This document shows, piece by piece, positions 1 to 8,490 of a stretch of DNA of 64,000 nt. Below the pieces are notes generated by a model, which did not search any database, was not told where the DNA came from, and saw nothing but the letters and a program-made list of their open reading frames with translations. A program made the translations under genes and the position numbers. Each line of letters starts with the position of its first letter. Within the stretch, counting starts at the first letter, position 1. The stretch comes from RUG11690 sp045616665 (GTDB lineage Bacteria > Bacteroidota > Bacteroidia > Bacteroidales > WCHB1-69), in NCBI GenBank assembly GCA_045616665.1, contig JAZLHE010000114.1, positions 1 through 64,000 of the forward strand, written 5' to 3'.

Positions 1-10
1 AACAAGTCAC

Positions 11-135
11 AGCCCGCAAAATGACCTATAGAGCATTTTTAAAGCTCAATTTTCCACTTGAAAGTTTTGAATCGACCGGATAGCCTGTGTTTACAAGGCT
101 TTCAGCTATGTTGTAGCCCGCAAAATGACCTATAG
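11..135. repeat. 21-bp direct repeat, two copies
   Basis: An identical 21-bp sequence (beginning agcccgcaaaatg) occurs at 11-31 and 115-135, 104 bp apart. The second copy continues into a perfect 12-bp palindrome, gacctataggtc (127-138), while the first reads gacctatagagc. Both lie upstream of the regulator gene that starts at 194. They could be operator sites, or the end of an array that continues outside the window. The function is not known. Confidence 0.6.
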
Positions 136-169
136 GTCAAAATGTTATATGATTATCAAACATTTTTAT

Positions 170-177
170 TATCTTTG
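170..177 (+). promoter_or_regulatory. Bacteroidota -7 box TATCTTTG
   Basis: TATCTTTG matches the Bacteroidota sigma-ABfr -7 consensus TAnnTTTG and lies 16 bp before the ATG at 194. This implies a very short leader for the following gene. Confidence 0.55.
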
Positions 178-193
178 TCCCTTGTGAAAATAG

Positions 194-1633
194 ATGAAAA
201 TGGAAAGTCAGGTTATTGAGTACAAGGAATCTTGGAGGGACGAATATCTGAAATGGATTTGTGGATTCGCCAACGCTCAAGGCGGAACGCTCTACATCGG
301 CATTAACGACAAGGGAGAGGTCGTCGGCGTGGAGGATGCCAAACGCCTGCTGGAGGATATTCCCAACAAGGTGAAGAATGCAATGGGAATCATTGTAGGT
401 GTGGATTTGATGGTGGAAGACGGAAAATCGTACCTTAGAATTAAAACCGAACCCTGCGAATACCCTCTCAATTATAAAGGGCAATATTTTATTCGTTCTG
501 GAGCAACCTTGCAGATGTTGCAGGGAGCTGCGCTCACTCATTTTCTGCTCAGACGAACCGGAGCGAAATGGGATGCCGTTACTGTGGATAATATCACTTA
601 CCAAGACCTTGATTTAGAGAGCTTCAACATCTTCCGCCGTGAAGCATTGCGCAGCAAGCGTATGACAGAGGATGACCTCGACTGCTCCAATGAAGAACTA
701 CTCAAAAGATTGAAACTAACTGTTGACGGCAAACTGAAAAGAGCTGCCGTACTCTTGTTTTACCGCGAACCGGAAGATTTGTTCACAGGCTGTTACACAA
801 AAATCGGAATGTTCAACAAAGAGGCCGACATTCTTTATATGGATGAAGTTCACGGTTCTTTGATGATGCAGGCCGACCGCGTGCAGGAATTGCTTTATCA
901 AAAATACCTCAAGGCATTCATTACCTACGACAACTTCACACGAGTTGAGACATACCCGTTCCCGAAAATGGCGGTACGAGAAGCCATTTTCAATGCGCTG
1001 GTTCATTCAGACTGGTCTGCTAATAATCCGATTCAAATTCGCGTTGAAGACGACTTGATGTACGTCTCCAACAGCTGTTTGCTGACCGAAGGATGGACCG
1101 CGGAAACGATTCTTTCCTCACACCAGTCTCTTCTGTTAAATCCCAATATCGCCAACACTTTTTTTCGTGCAGGCTTCATTGAGGCCTGGGGACGCGGCAT
1201 TGAAAAAATGTGCAAGGCCTGTCTCAATTACGGCTCTCCGGAACCAGTGTACACCATCCATCCTTGCGACCTGATGGTTCGTTTTGACGCTGCCCACGCC
1301 GTGCTGCCTTTCATTGAAGACGAACGACGAAAGTATGGGTTGTCAAGGATTCCTCAAAACGGCCAAGTAGCGAGTAAAGTAGCGGAAAAAACGGATAAAG
1401 TAACGGATAAAGTAACGGATAAAGTAATATGCAAAGTTACCGGGAATGCTGCTGCCATTATAGATATAATTCGAGAAAATCCCAATATTACCGTTGTCCA
1501 GCTTATGTCAATTTTATCGATGAGCGATGCGGGTGTGCGGAAAATTATGCGACAATTAAAGTCCGACGGCCTCATCCGTCGTGTTGGCTCTAACAAAGGT
1601 GGACACTGGGAGGTAATAGACTCAGATAAATAA
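194..1633 (+). CDS. AlbA_2/Schlafen-like ATP-binding regulator
   Basis: This 479-residue protein belongs to the family annotated as ATP-binding or putative DNA-binding proteins with a Schlafen AlbA_2 domain. The N-terminal AlbA_2 module (about residues 5-125) shows EYKES and then GGTLYIGINDKGEVVGV. A GHKL-like ATPase block follows around residues 255-275 (AVREAIFNALVHSDWS), and a winged-helix region closes the protein (about 420-475). Between them sits a short in-frame repeat, TDKVTDKVTDK, encoded by three 12-bp units. The start could be 194 or the in-frame ATG at 200. The next gene begins 17 bp downstream on the same strand, so the two may be cotranscribed. Such proteins are often in accessory regions and act as transcriptional regulators or defence-associated factors; the exact role here is not evident. 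Confidence 0.8.
   Translation: MKMESQVIEYKESWRDEYLKWICGFANAQGGTLYIGINDKGEVVGVEDAKRLLEDIPNKVKNAMGIIVGVDLMVEDGKSYLRIKTEPCEYPLNYKGQYFIRSGATLQMLQGAALTHFLLRRTGAKWDAVTVDNITYQDLDLESFNIFRREALRSKRMTEDDLDCSNEELLKRLKLTVDGKLKRAAVLLFYREPEDLFTGCYTKIGMFNKEADILYMDEVHGSLMMQADRVQELLYQKYLKAFITYDNFTRVETYPFPKMAVREAIFNALVHSDWSANNPIQIRVEDDLMYVSNSCLLTEGWTAETILSSHQSLLLNPNIANTFFRAGFIEAWGRGIEKMCKACLNYGSPEPVYTIHPCDLMVRFDAAHAVLPFIEDERRKYGLSRIPQNGQVASKVAEKTDKVTDKVTDKVICKVTGNAAAIIDIIRENPNITVVQLMSILSMSDAGVRKIMRQLKSDGLIRRVGSNKGGHWEVIDSDK
1391..1426 (+). repeat. 12-bp tandem repeat x3 inside the AlbA_2 gene
   Basis: Three tandem copies of acggataaagta (1391-1402, 1403-1414, 1415-1426) encode repeated TDKV units in the linker before the C-terminal winged helix. 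Because the unit is 12 bp, gain or loss of units keeps the frame and only changes linker length. Confidence 0.85.
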
Positions 1634-1650
1634 CCCATAAATTCAATATT

Positions 1651-3699
1651 ATGAAAAACCACTTTACCCTTTTAGCAACAACCCTCATTCTCCTTGGCAC
1701 CGCCCTCACTGTTTCCGCTCAGGGCGAGTGGAAGTGGGCGAACTACTGGACGGGCAACGACGACCCGATGAACCCATCTCTCGCATACAACTATGTGGTG
1801 CGCACCGCCTTTGATGATGACGGGAACGTTTATGTTTTCGGCAGCTTTGGCGGAAATGCCTTTTTGTATGACCAAAACCAGGAAATCAGATTCTCCGACA
1901 TTCCCATTATTGAGTCTAATAGTTCCCAAGGAAATGTGTTAGTTAAATTTAACGCGCAAGGTGACTTGCTTTGGTACAAGTTCATCAAAAGCACACAAGG
2001 CAGATGCTTACCATACGATATGGTTGTGAAAGATGGTGTTATTCTAATTGCTGGAGAATATGAGTGGGATTACGGTATTGATAAGCCACTTTGGTTCTTC
2101 GACACACTCGTCACTAAGCAAACGTCACAATCCTATCCTAATGGGATTAACCAGCCTCCTTATACTTTTGGACATTATAGTTACTTTGTTTATTTCGATT
2201 CAAATGGCAATCGAGTAGAGTCTCACTTCGTAAAGGCGATATCAAGAGAATTATATAATGGTCAACGATATGATTTTACTTTGGGACGAGGTTTAATCGG
2301 GAGTTACCCTTTATGTGTTGACAGTCAAGGAAATACCTATTTTGCTTTAGCTACTCAATACGGAGGAGTGGAGTCCACTCCATATACTGTTGTCATTGAC
2401 GAGGATTCTTCTAAAATTTACGATCTTTTCCTACCTGGCAATTGTGGCAACTACCCTATGAATAATATAATGCTCTATAAATTTTCTCCAAATTGGGAAC
2501 TTGTGTGGATGAAATTAGTAGTTGATCATACAGAAGGTCTATCCCCCTACTTACTTACTGATTCAATCATTCCTTATTATAACCCTTTTGTTGGAGGAAT
2601 GAGTATTGATAACAACGGCAACCTATATCTTTCTGGGTATATGCAAGATATGTTTGTGGTTGACGAATACAATCAATATCCGATGAAATTTTTTTGGGAC
2701 AGCACTCACTTCGCCACAGTGTCCGACCACGGATTAGCTTTTTACCTGCCATTTGTTATTAAGTATGATGCAGATGGCAATATCCAATGGTCAAACCAAG
2801 CCTTTGTGCGAAATCCAGAAAACGCAAACGCTATTCTTGCTACTCAATGGACTTCTAATTGCGTAAAAGACCAATCTGTGTATCTTTTTGGCTGTGCCGC
2901 AATGCATGATGGATTAAGTGCTGAATACTATATTGGAGATGAGAGTAACCTTTTGCCAATCAATCAATATTCTTCCTATTTTGTCAGATTAAACAAAGAT
3001 AATGGAGCGTTTGAAAGTTGTGGTGTGGTCCCCGGAGAGAGTACATGTTTGGTTTTGGGAAAAGTTTCTGTGCCAGCAGTCATCAACAATCATTTTATGG
3101 GTATATGTAGAAGCTATATCAATTTAAACAGTTACTATCTTCTGAATTACTTTAATGTGGATGGAACTTTTGACCATGCAGACACCATTAGGTTCTTCTC
3201 AAGTGGTCATAGTGCAGCAACGGACGTAACAATAAATGACGATGGTTATATTCTTTGTAATTTCTTGGCAGACCAGGATCTGACTTTCGGCAATGACATC
3301 ACTCTCAATTTCAACGAAGACCAGCGCGCTCATGCAGTTGTTGCATTACGTAACGAGCCTTCTATTTTGGAGCCCTACCCCGAAGACACCACGGGCATCG
3401 CTGACCGGGAGAGTCTGAGCCGTGCCGTGGTGCGCGCGTACCCCAATCCCGCTACGGACAAGGTCACGGTGGAGGTGATGATGCCCGTTGAGAATGACGA
3501 AATCTATTTGGGAGACGTCACCACCAACTACACGATGGAGCGCGTCACGGTCACGGACCTCGCGGGCCGGGTGGTAATGCAGCGCGCCGTCAATGGCACC
3601 CGCGCGGAACTGGACTTCAGCGCCCTGCCCGCAGGCACCTACATCATCACCGCAAGCGGCGAGATGGGCCAGTGGGAAGGCAAGGTGGTGAAGAAGTAA
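1651..3699 (+). CDS. T9SS type A sorting domain secreted protein
   Basis: This 682-residue protein has an N-terminal signal peptide (KNHFTLLATTLILLGTALTVSA, cleavage near residue 23) and a C-terminal type A sorting domain from about residue 590. The domain starts with the typical YPNPATDKVTVEV, passes through DLAGRVV and LPAGTYI, and ends in VKK. It should cross the inner membrane by Sec and the outer membrane by the type IX system, which removes the tail and anchors or releases the protein. The middle is rich in segments like DSQGNTYF and DNNGNLYLSGY, as in SBBP/beta-propeller-like repeats, but no enzyme motif is recognised. The last 300 bp are more GC-rich than the middle, suggesting a sorting tail joined to a different body. 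A decayed copy of the tail lies at 4899-4958. Confidence 0.8.
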   Translation: MKNHFTLLATTLILLGTALTVSAQGEWKWANYWTGNDDPMNPSLAYNYVVRTAFDDDGNVYVFGSFGGNAFLYDQNQEIRFSDIPIIESNSSQGNVLVKFNAQGDLLWYKFIKSTQGRCLPYDMVVKDGVILIAGEYEWDYGIDKPLWFFDTLVTKQTSQSYPNGINQPPYTFGHYSYFVYFDSNGNRVESHFVKAISRELYNGQRYDFTLGRGLIGSYPLCVDSQGNTYFALATQYGGVESTPYTVVIDEDSSKIYDLFLPGNCGNYPMNNIMLYKFSPNWELVWMKLVVDHTEGLSPYLLTDSIIPYYNPFVGGMSIDNNGNLYLSGYMQDMFVVDEYNQYPMKFFWDSTHFATVSDHGLAFYLPFVIKYDADGNIQWSNQAFVRNPENANAILATQWTSNCVKDQSVYLFGCAAMHDGLSAEYYIGDESNLLPINQYSSYFVRLNKDNGAFESCGVVPGESTCLVLGKVSVPAVINNHFMGICRSYINLNSYYLLNYFNVDGTFDHADTIRFFSSGHSAATDVTINDDGYILCNFLADQDLTFGNDITLNFNEDQRAHAVVALRNEPSILEPYPEDTTGIADRESLSRAVVRAYPNPATDKVTVEVMMPVENDEIYLGDVTTNYTMERVTVTDLAGRVVMQRAVNGTRAELDFSALPAGTYIITASGEMGQWEGKVVKK

Positions 3700-3726
3700 T
3701 GGATGTGTGCGCCGAAGGCGGAACAT

Positions 3727-4326
3727 CTATTTCTCTTCCATTTTCTTTTTCAATTCCTCTAACTCTTTTTTCAGGGCAGACACCTCATCGTCGTGTTCTC
3801 TTTTTACGGAGTGCTTGAATTTCACCATCGCGAGATTGAGTTCAAAAGAAGTTTCCTCCGATTGTTTGGGTAGCGTGCTGTCCAATATTTCAGACACCAA
3901 CTGCCCGCTACGTTTCAGCAGGGCCTTTTGTTGAGGTTCATCCTCTTCCGTCTGCGGAATCTCCACTACCACGCGAGCCAGTTCACGGAGTTTGGCATAC
4001 GCCTCCACAATGGCGATGGTGGTTTGCACGGCCTGAGGGCTTTTCAAAATGGTGGCCAACATATAGAGGCCTTTCTCCGTGAAAGCTTTTGGCAATGTCC
4101 TCATTTTACTCCAATTTGCGGTCAAAATTTTTGACCGCAAATACGAAAACTCCTGTTGCTCAAGAGAAAATATGTATCCGTTAGGAAATTTCTCAGGATT
4201 GTTCTTTACCGCTTGATTAATCTCTTTTGTTTGCACACCGTACAGCTCGGCGACATCACAATCCAGAATCACTTGTTGATTGCGGAGCGTGATGATTTTT
4301 GATTCTACGTTTTTTAGTTCTTCCAT
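3727..4326 (-). CDS. ORF6N domain protein
   Basis: This 199-residue protein has an N-terminal ORF6N domain (about residues 8-95). The family pattern is visible: ILDCDVAELYGVQTKEINQA, then NPEKFPNGYIF, then RTLPKAFTEKGLYMLATIL. ORF6N is a DNA-binding module related to KilA-N found in phage and mobile elements. The C-terminal end is a charged coiled coil (ALKKELEELKKKMEEK). A -7 box (TATATTTG, minus strand, 4353-4360) lies just upstream. In Bacteroidota these genes are common in accessory regions, and the target of the DNA binding is unknown. It faces away from the T9SS gene and ends 28 bp from it. Confidence 0.85.
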   Translation of the reverse strand: MEELKNVESKIITLRNQQVILDCDVAELYGVQTKEINQAVKNNPEKFPNGYIFSLEQQEFSYLRSKILTANWSKMRTLPKAFTEKGLYMLATILKSPQAVQTTIAIVEAYAKLRELARVVVEIPQTEEDEPQQKALLKRSGQLVSEILDSTLPKQSEETSFELNLAMVKFKHSVKREHDDEVSALKKELEELKKKMEEK

Positions 4327-4332
4327 AGTATT

Positions 4333-4839
4333 TTGTTTAAAATTTCTGCCGCCAAATATACTTCAAAAAGAAGGCTATGTCAAGTGCAAATCACTGTGCA
4401 ACAAATTGTTGGAAATTTGCAGAAAAGAATAACATTTTGTCAACTATACATTGAAAATGTGCTGATTCCCGTTTTTGGGCCTTTCCCCACCATACCCTTT
4501 GACAAGGGCAAATTTCGGAGAAAATCGAAGCGACGACCGCAATTTGAAATCTTTAACTGCAACAAATCAACATGTCATTTCTTGACTGCCAATCCAGAAG
4601 CTATCAAAAACAAATATAATGCAATCCTAATTTCGCAATCAACATTAGATGCATTGCCGAAAACACTATTGTCTATTGATGACAATTTTTTAATAGATAA
4701 AACTAATAAGTTAGATCGTATGGCCTTTGGTATATCTGGGATTTCGGTTCTGAAAATCAAAGACAAACAAATCGTTTCCGCTAAAAGTATGACCATGGAG
4801 GATATGCAAAGTGGGATAGAGACTTTTTTCGGTCAGTAG
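4333..4839 (+). pseudogene. Hypothetical ORF, probable fragment
   Basis: An open frame of 168 residues divergent from the ORF6N gene. The first 70 residues are basic and look unlike a designed protein: the frame starts inside the ORF6N promoter region. The last 90 residues (from about FLTANPEAIKN to the end) look more like real protein, and the ending (DRMAFGISGISVLKIKDKQIV) is reminiscent of a thioredoxin-fold C-terminus, but no CxxC motif is present. I read it as the remaining 3' part of a gene whose 5' part has been lost. The decayed T9SS tail 60 bp downstream supports the view that this interval is a scar. Low confidence that any product is made. Confidence 0.3.
4353..4360 (-). promoter_or_regulatory. 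-7 box for the ORF6N gene
   Basis: On the minus strand this reads TATATTTG (TAnnTTTG consensus), 27 bp before the ATG at 4326. Confidence 0.5.
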
Positions 4840-4898
4840 CGTCAATTCTATCAATTCATTCTCTAAGTTCCAATCCTTTGTGTTTGATTTCGTTAATC

Positions 4899-4958
4899 CG
4901 TGCGGAACTGGACTTCTGCGTCCTGCCAGCCGGCACTTGCCTCATTGCCGCTAACGGT
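4899..4958 (+). pseudogene. Fossil of a T9SS C-terminal sorting tail
   Basis: Translated in frame, this reads RAELDFCVLPAGTCLIAANG, which lines up with RAELDFSALPAGTYIITASG at the end of the T9SS protein encoded at 1651-3699. The nucleotides also align over about 57 bp without gaps, with roughly three quarters identical. No gene body precedes it in frame. It abuts the stop codon of yifB at 4960. Confidence 0.65.
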
Positions 4959-4959
4959 T

Positions 4960-6501
4960 TTATTTCCCCCAATTATCCCTATCCAAACTTCTGAAGTTGA
5001 TGGCTTCGGACAAGTGTTCGCCTTCGATGTTTTCGCTTCCGGAGAGGTCGGCGATGGTGCGTGCAACCTTTAAAATACGGTCATAAGCGCGTGCCGATAG
5101 TCCAAGACGATCCATCGCTGTTTTCATCAATGTCAATCCTTCGGTATCAATGGCACAATATTGTCTGAGCAGTTTGGAGTTGATCTGGGCGTTGCAATGA
5201 ATGTCGGGATAGTTGTGATAGCGGAGTTCTTGTATTTTCCGTGCTTTCACAACCCTTTCGCGAATGGAGGCACTGCTTTCGCCCGTGGGGGTAGTGGCTA
5301 ATTCGTCGGTGGAAAGTGGCAGAACTTCCACGTGAAGGTCAATGCGGTCCATTAGCGGTCCGGAAATTTTGTTGAGATATTTCTGCACAACGCCTTGTCC
5401 ACAGGTGCATTCTATCCTCGGATGGTTGTAATTGCCGCAGGGACAAGGGTTCATGGCGGCTACAAACATAAACGAGGCGGGAAAGTTGACGCTGTATTTG
5501 GAGCGTGACACCGTGACACAACGATCTTCCAGGGGCTGCCGCAGTACTTCAAGAGTCTGGCGCTTATATTCGGTCAATTCGTCACAAAAAAGTACCCCGT
5601 TGTGTGCCAAGGAAATCTCCCCCGGCTGAGGATTGGAACCGCCGCCAACCAACGCCACATCACTAATCGTGTGATGCGGCGCCCGGAAGGGACGAACGGA
5701 AATGAGCGACGAATAGCGACTCATTTTTCCTGCCACTGAATGAATTTTTGTGGTTTCGAGAGCCTCAGACAAGGTGAGTGGCGGTAATATTGATGGTAAT
5801 CTCTTCGCTAACATTGATTTTCCAGAACCTGGAGGACCTATGAGGATGACGTTGTGTCCGCCTGCCGCCGCAATTTCAAGGGCTCTTTTTATGTTCTGTT
5901 GTCCCTTTACATCGGCAAAGTCAAATTCATAATTGCATAGACTTTTTTGAAATTCCTCACGCGTGTTAATCTTGATTTGTTTAAGTGCTTTGCCTTTATC
6001 AAAAAAGTCGATGACTTCCCGGATGTTTTCTGCACTAAGCACTTCTATGTCACTGACAATGGCCGCTTCGTGAGCATTGTCCGCCGGAACGATGATGCCC
6101 TTCATCCCCCTTTTGCGGGCTTCAATGGCAATGGGTAGGGCTCCCCGAATGGGCAGGATTCTTCCGTCCAACGACAACTCTCCCATGATGTAATAGTCGC
6201 CCAGTTTTTCAACTCCTTTGATTTGTTCGGAAGCAATCAATATGCCGATGGCCAAGTTGAGGTCGTAGGCGGTTCCTTCCTTGCGAATGTCTGCCGGTGC
6301 CATATTGATGACGATTTTCTTCCCCGGTATTTTGTACCCATTTTGTTTTAATGCGGTGTCTATCCTTTGTTGACTTTCCTTGACAGCGCTATCCGGTAAG
6401 CCTACAAGAAAAAAACTGATTCCGGTTTCAACGTTTACCTCTATGGTGATGGGGACGGCCGCAACACCCATAAGCGCACAACTGTAGGTTTTTATTAGCA
6501 T
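4960..6501 (-). CDS. yifB: YifB/ComM family Mg-chelatase-like AAA+ ATPase
   Basis: This 513-residue protein matches the full length of the YifB/ComM family. The N-terminal ChlI-type domain (about 20-170) includes FFLVGLPDSAVKES and AYDLNLAIGIL. The AAA+ core has Walker A GPPGSGKS at 222-229, and FCDELTEYKRQTLE marks the Walker B/sensor area. The C-terminal Mg_chelatase_C domain ends the protein, and a CPCGNYNHPRIECTCG segment could bind zinc. The characterised relative ComM is a branch-migration helicase that helps integrate incoming single-stranded DNA during transformation; whether this organism is transformable is not shown. A -7 box is present upstream at 6524-6531. Confidence 0.93.
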   Translation of the reverse strand: MLIKTYSCALMGVAAVPITIEVNVETGISFFLVGLPDSAVKESQQRIDTALKQNGYKIPGKKIVINMAPADIRKEGTAYDLNLAIGILIASEQIKGVEKLGDYYIMGELSLDGRILPIRGALPIAIEARKRGMKGIIVPADNAHEAAIVSDIEVLSAENIREVIDFFDKGKALKQIKINTREEFQKSLCNYEFDFADVKGQQNIKRALEIAAAGGHNVILIGPPGSGKSMLAKRLPSILPPLTLSEALETTKIHSVAGKMSRYSSLISVRPFRAPHHTISDVALVGGGSNPQPGEISLAHNGVLFCDELTEYKRQTLEVLRQPLEDRCVTVSRSKYSVNFPASFMFVAAMNPCPCGNYNHPRIECTCGQGVVQKYLNKISGPLMDRIDLHVEVLPLSTDELATTPTGESSASIRERVVKARKIQELRYHNYPDIHCNAQINSKLLRQYCAIDTEGLTLMKTAMDRLGLSARAYDRILKVARTIADLSGSENIEGEHLSEAINFRSLDRDNWGK

Positions 6502-6805
6502 ATTGATTCGTGTTTTGTTGCTGCAAAAATACTAAAAATAATTATAAAATAGACAAAAATAAAATAAAAAATTATTCTATTGTGATTTTTTTGTTGTTGA
6601 AAAGAATAAGAATGTAATAATTATATTAATGTTTTATGAGTGGTATGTTGCATTTCTTGTTATCGCAAAATTCTTTGTTTCCAGGCTGTTTCTTGCTAAA
6701 TCAGCACACATCGTTTGAACCAATTCCTCATTTGTGGATAATTTATATGCAGTGTAATTTCACAATCCCTTCATCCCTTCATTTCTTAATTTCTTAATGT
6801 TTCCT
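6502..6805. other. AT-rich intergenic gap
   Basis: Contains the yifB -7 box (caaaaata at 6524-6531, TATTTTTG on the minus strand). Otherwise it holds only AT-rich sequence and short ttcat/cttaat repeats near 6767-6800. No gene or RNA was recognised. Confidence 0.6.
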
Positions 6806-7171
6806 CTACCATTTGGGCTTGAAGGCATCCGGAAGATGATGAAGTTGATGTTTTTCACCACAAATAATCACTGAAACGATGTCAAAACGAACTTCCTTGT
6901 CTATGCCTTTCCGAGTGAGGTATAGATTGGCGGCACGAATGATATTGCGTTGTTTGTCGGGCGTGACAAATGTCTCCGGTTCGCCGAAAGTGCTTGAACT
7001 TCTGGTCTTTACCTCACAAAATACAATCTGTTCATTGTCGCAGACAATTAAATCAACCTCTAAGTGATAACATCTCCAATTGGTCTCTAAAATGACGTAA
7101 TTGTGCTGCTTGTAAAATTCTTTCGCCAATTCTTCGCCAAGTTTGCCTAATTCTTGCTGTGCTGTCTTCAT
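6806..7171 (-). CDS. YraN family (UPF0102) nuclease-fold protein
   Basis: This 121-residue protein has the full length of UPF0102/YraN. It starts with the family signature (GKLGEELAKEFYKQHNYVILETNWR), and the restriction-endonuclease-like core shows EVDLI and then FCEVKTRSS, the expected (D/E)xK active-site arrangement. Members are predicted Holliday-junction-resolvase-like nucleases; their role is poorly known. A TATTTTTG -7 box on the minus strand (7195-7202) lies 24 bp upstream, so it is probably transcribed alone. The downstream yifB gene is in the same direction but 304 bp away. Confidence 0.9.
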   Translation of the reverse strand: MKTAQQELGKLGEELAKEFYKQHNYVILETNWRCYHLEVDLIVCDNEQIVFCEVKTRSSSTFGEPETFVTPDKQRNIIRAANLYLTRKGIDKEVRFDIVSVIICGEKHQLHHLPDAFKPKW

Positions 7172-7194
7172 TGTTTATTATTATTAATGAAATG

Positions 7195-7202
7195 CAAAAA
7201 TA
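7195..7202 (-). promoter_or_regulatory. -7 box for the YraN gene
   Basis: Reads TATTTTTG on the minus strand, 24 bp before the start codon at 7171. Confidence 0.5.
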
Positions 7203-7258
7203 ATAATAATTTTCAATTAAAACAATGACGGCAAAATGAATTTTACAAGATAAAAAAA

Positions 7259-8344
7259 CTATCTGTATTCTTCATCGTTTGCTTCTTCTTCGGAAGCTTC
7301 GATGATGTGTTTGTATTTTTCCTTGCGTTCTTTCCACTTGGTGCGGGCATATTGTTGCATATCTTCCACACTGTCGGTTTCATCCACAATTTCTAAGCCG
7401 AAAATGGATTCAATAATGTCTTCCAGCGTAACGATGCCGGTGAATGAACCGTATTCGTCAACAATCAATGCGATATGTTCTTTTTCATTGAGCAATGTTT
7501 CCCAGAGCGTGGCAATGTTTTGTCCTTCTTCGGCCACGACGATCATTCGCTTCAGTTCGGATAACTTGATGTCAAATTTGTCGTTGGCTACGTTTTCCAG
7601 CACTTTTTGTCTTAGAACGTATCCGGTAATGTGGTCTTCGTCGTTGTCGGCATAAACGGGAATACGTGCGTAATGCAGATATTCTTTGTTTTTGTAAAAC
7701 TGAGAAACCGTCATTTCTTCGGCGGCAATGGAAACCACCGTTTGAGGTGTCATAATGTCTTCTACCTTGACCGTTTCTAATCTAACGATATTCTGGATAA
7801 TTTTGTTTTCTGATACGTCAAATTCGCCTTCCTCGGCCGCTATTTCTGCCATCGCCGACACTTCTTCGCGACTAACCGTAGCCTCCTTGTCCTTTTTGCC
7901 GACGATTTTGAACAGCAATTCTGACAGCAGGACAAAGGGAAACATAATGATGATGGAAACTTTGATGGCTTTGGCAATGGGTATGCAGAGCGTTCGCCAA
8001 TAGTCGGCACCAATGGATTTTGGCAGAATTTCCGATAAAATCAGAATAAGTAGGGTTAAAATGGCCGAACCGATGGCAAAATATGCGTTGCCCCATAGTT
8101 TGACGACTTCAGCTCCGACACCGGCTGCTCCGATGGTGTGGGAAATGGTGTTGAGCGACAAAATGGCAGCCAACGGCCGATCTACGTTTTCCTTATATTT
8201 TTTTATCAGCGATGCTCCTTTGCGTTCTTCCGCTTCCAACATATTGATGTAGGAAATAGGCGTCGATAGTAGAACTGCCTCCATTAATGAGCAGCAAAAG
8301 GAAATCCCAAGGGCAAAAAATAGATATGTAAATAATGTTCCCAT
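7259..8344 (-). CDS. CNNM/CorC-type transmembrane protein with CBS domains
   Basis: This 361-residue protein begins with a DUF21/CNNM transmembrane domain: hydrophobic stretches at about 3-25, 60-80, 90-115 and 125-150, with SLNTISHTIGAAGVG and ILSEILPKSIGA as family hallmarks. It continues with two CBS domains (about 195-320; VEDIMTPQTVV and LIVDEYGSFTGIVTLEDIIESIFG). The CorC/HlyC C-terminal domain seen in longer relatives is missing, which is normal for this short subfamily. These proteins are implicated in magnesium or other divalent cation efflux, with CBS domains sensing nucleotides. A TATCTTTG -7 box on the minus strand (8364-8371) precedes it. Confidence 0.9.
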   Translation of the reverse strand: MGTLFTYLFFALGISFCCSLMEAVLLSTPISYINMLEAEERKGASLIKKYKENVDRPLAAILSLNTISHTIGAAGVGAEVVKLWGNAYFAIGSAILTLLILILSEILPKSIGADYWRTLCIPIAKAIKVSIIIMFPFVLLSELLFKIVGKKDKEATVSREEVSAMAEIAAEEGEFDVSENKIIQNIVRLETVKVEDIMTPQTVVSIAAEEMTVSQFYKNKEYLHYARIPVYADNDEDHITGYVLRQKVLENVANDKFDIKLSELKRMIVVAEEGQNIATLWETLLNEKEHIALIVDEYGSFTGIVTLEDIIESIFGLEIVDETDSVEDMQQYARTKWKERKEKYKHIIEASEEEANDEEYR

Positions 8345-8363
8345 TTCAAATTTTAAATCGTTG

Positions 8364-8371
8364 CAAAGATA
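8364..8371 (-). promoter_or_regulatory. -7 box for the CNNM gene
   Basis: TATCTTTG on the minus strand, 20 bp before the start codon at 8344. Confidence 0.5.
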
Positions 8372-8400
8372 CGAAAAATTTATGGATTAAATTTTTTTTG

Positions 8401-8408
8401 TAATTTTG
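8401..8408 (+). promoter_or_regulatory. -7 box for the GNAT gene
   Basis: TAATTTTG fits TAnnTTTG and lies 83 bp upstream of the ATG at 8491, divergent from the CNNM promoter 30 bp away. Confidence 0.4.
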
Positions 8409-8490
8409 TCCTGTGAACAGTAGATTTAACCAGCAAGCGTAAAAGTCCTACGGCAAAATTTAAATTGAAAGTGCAACTTTTTAGAGTGAT

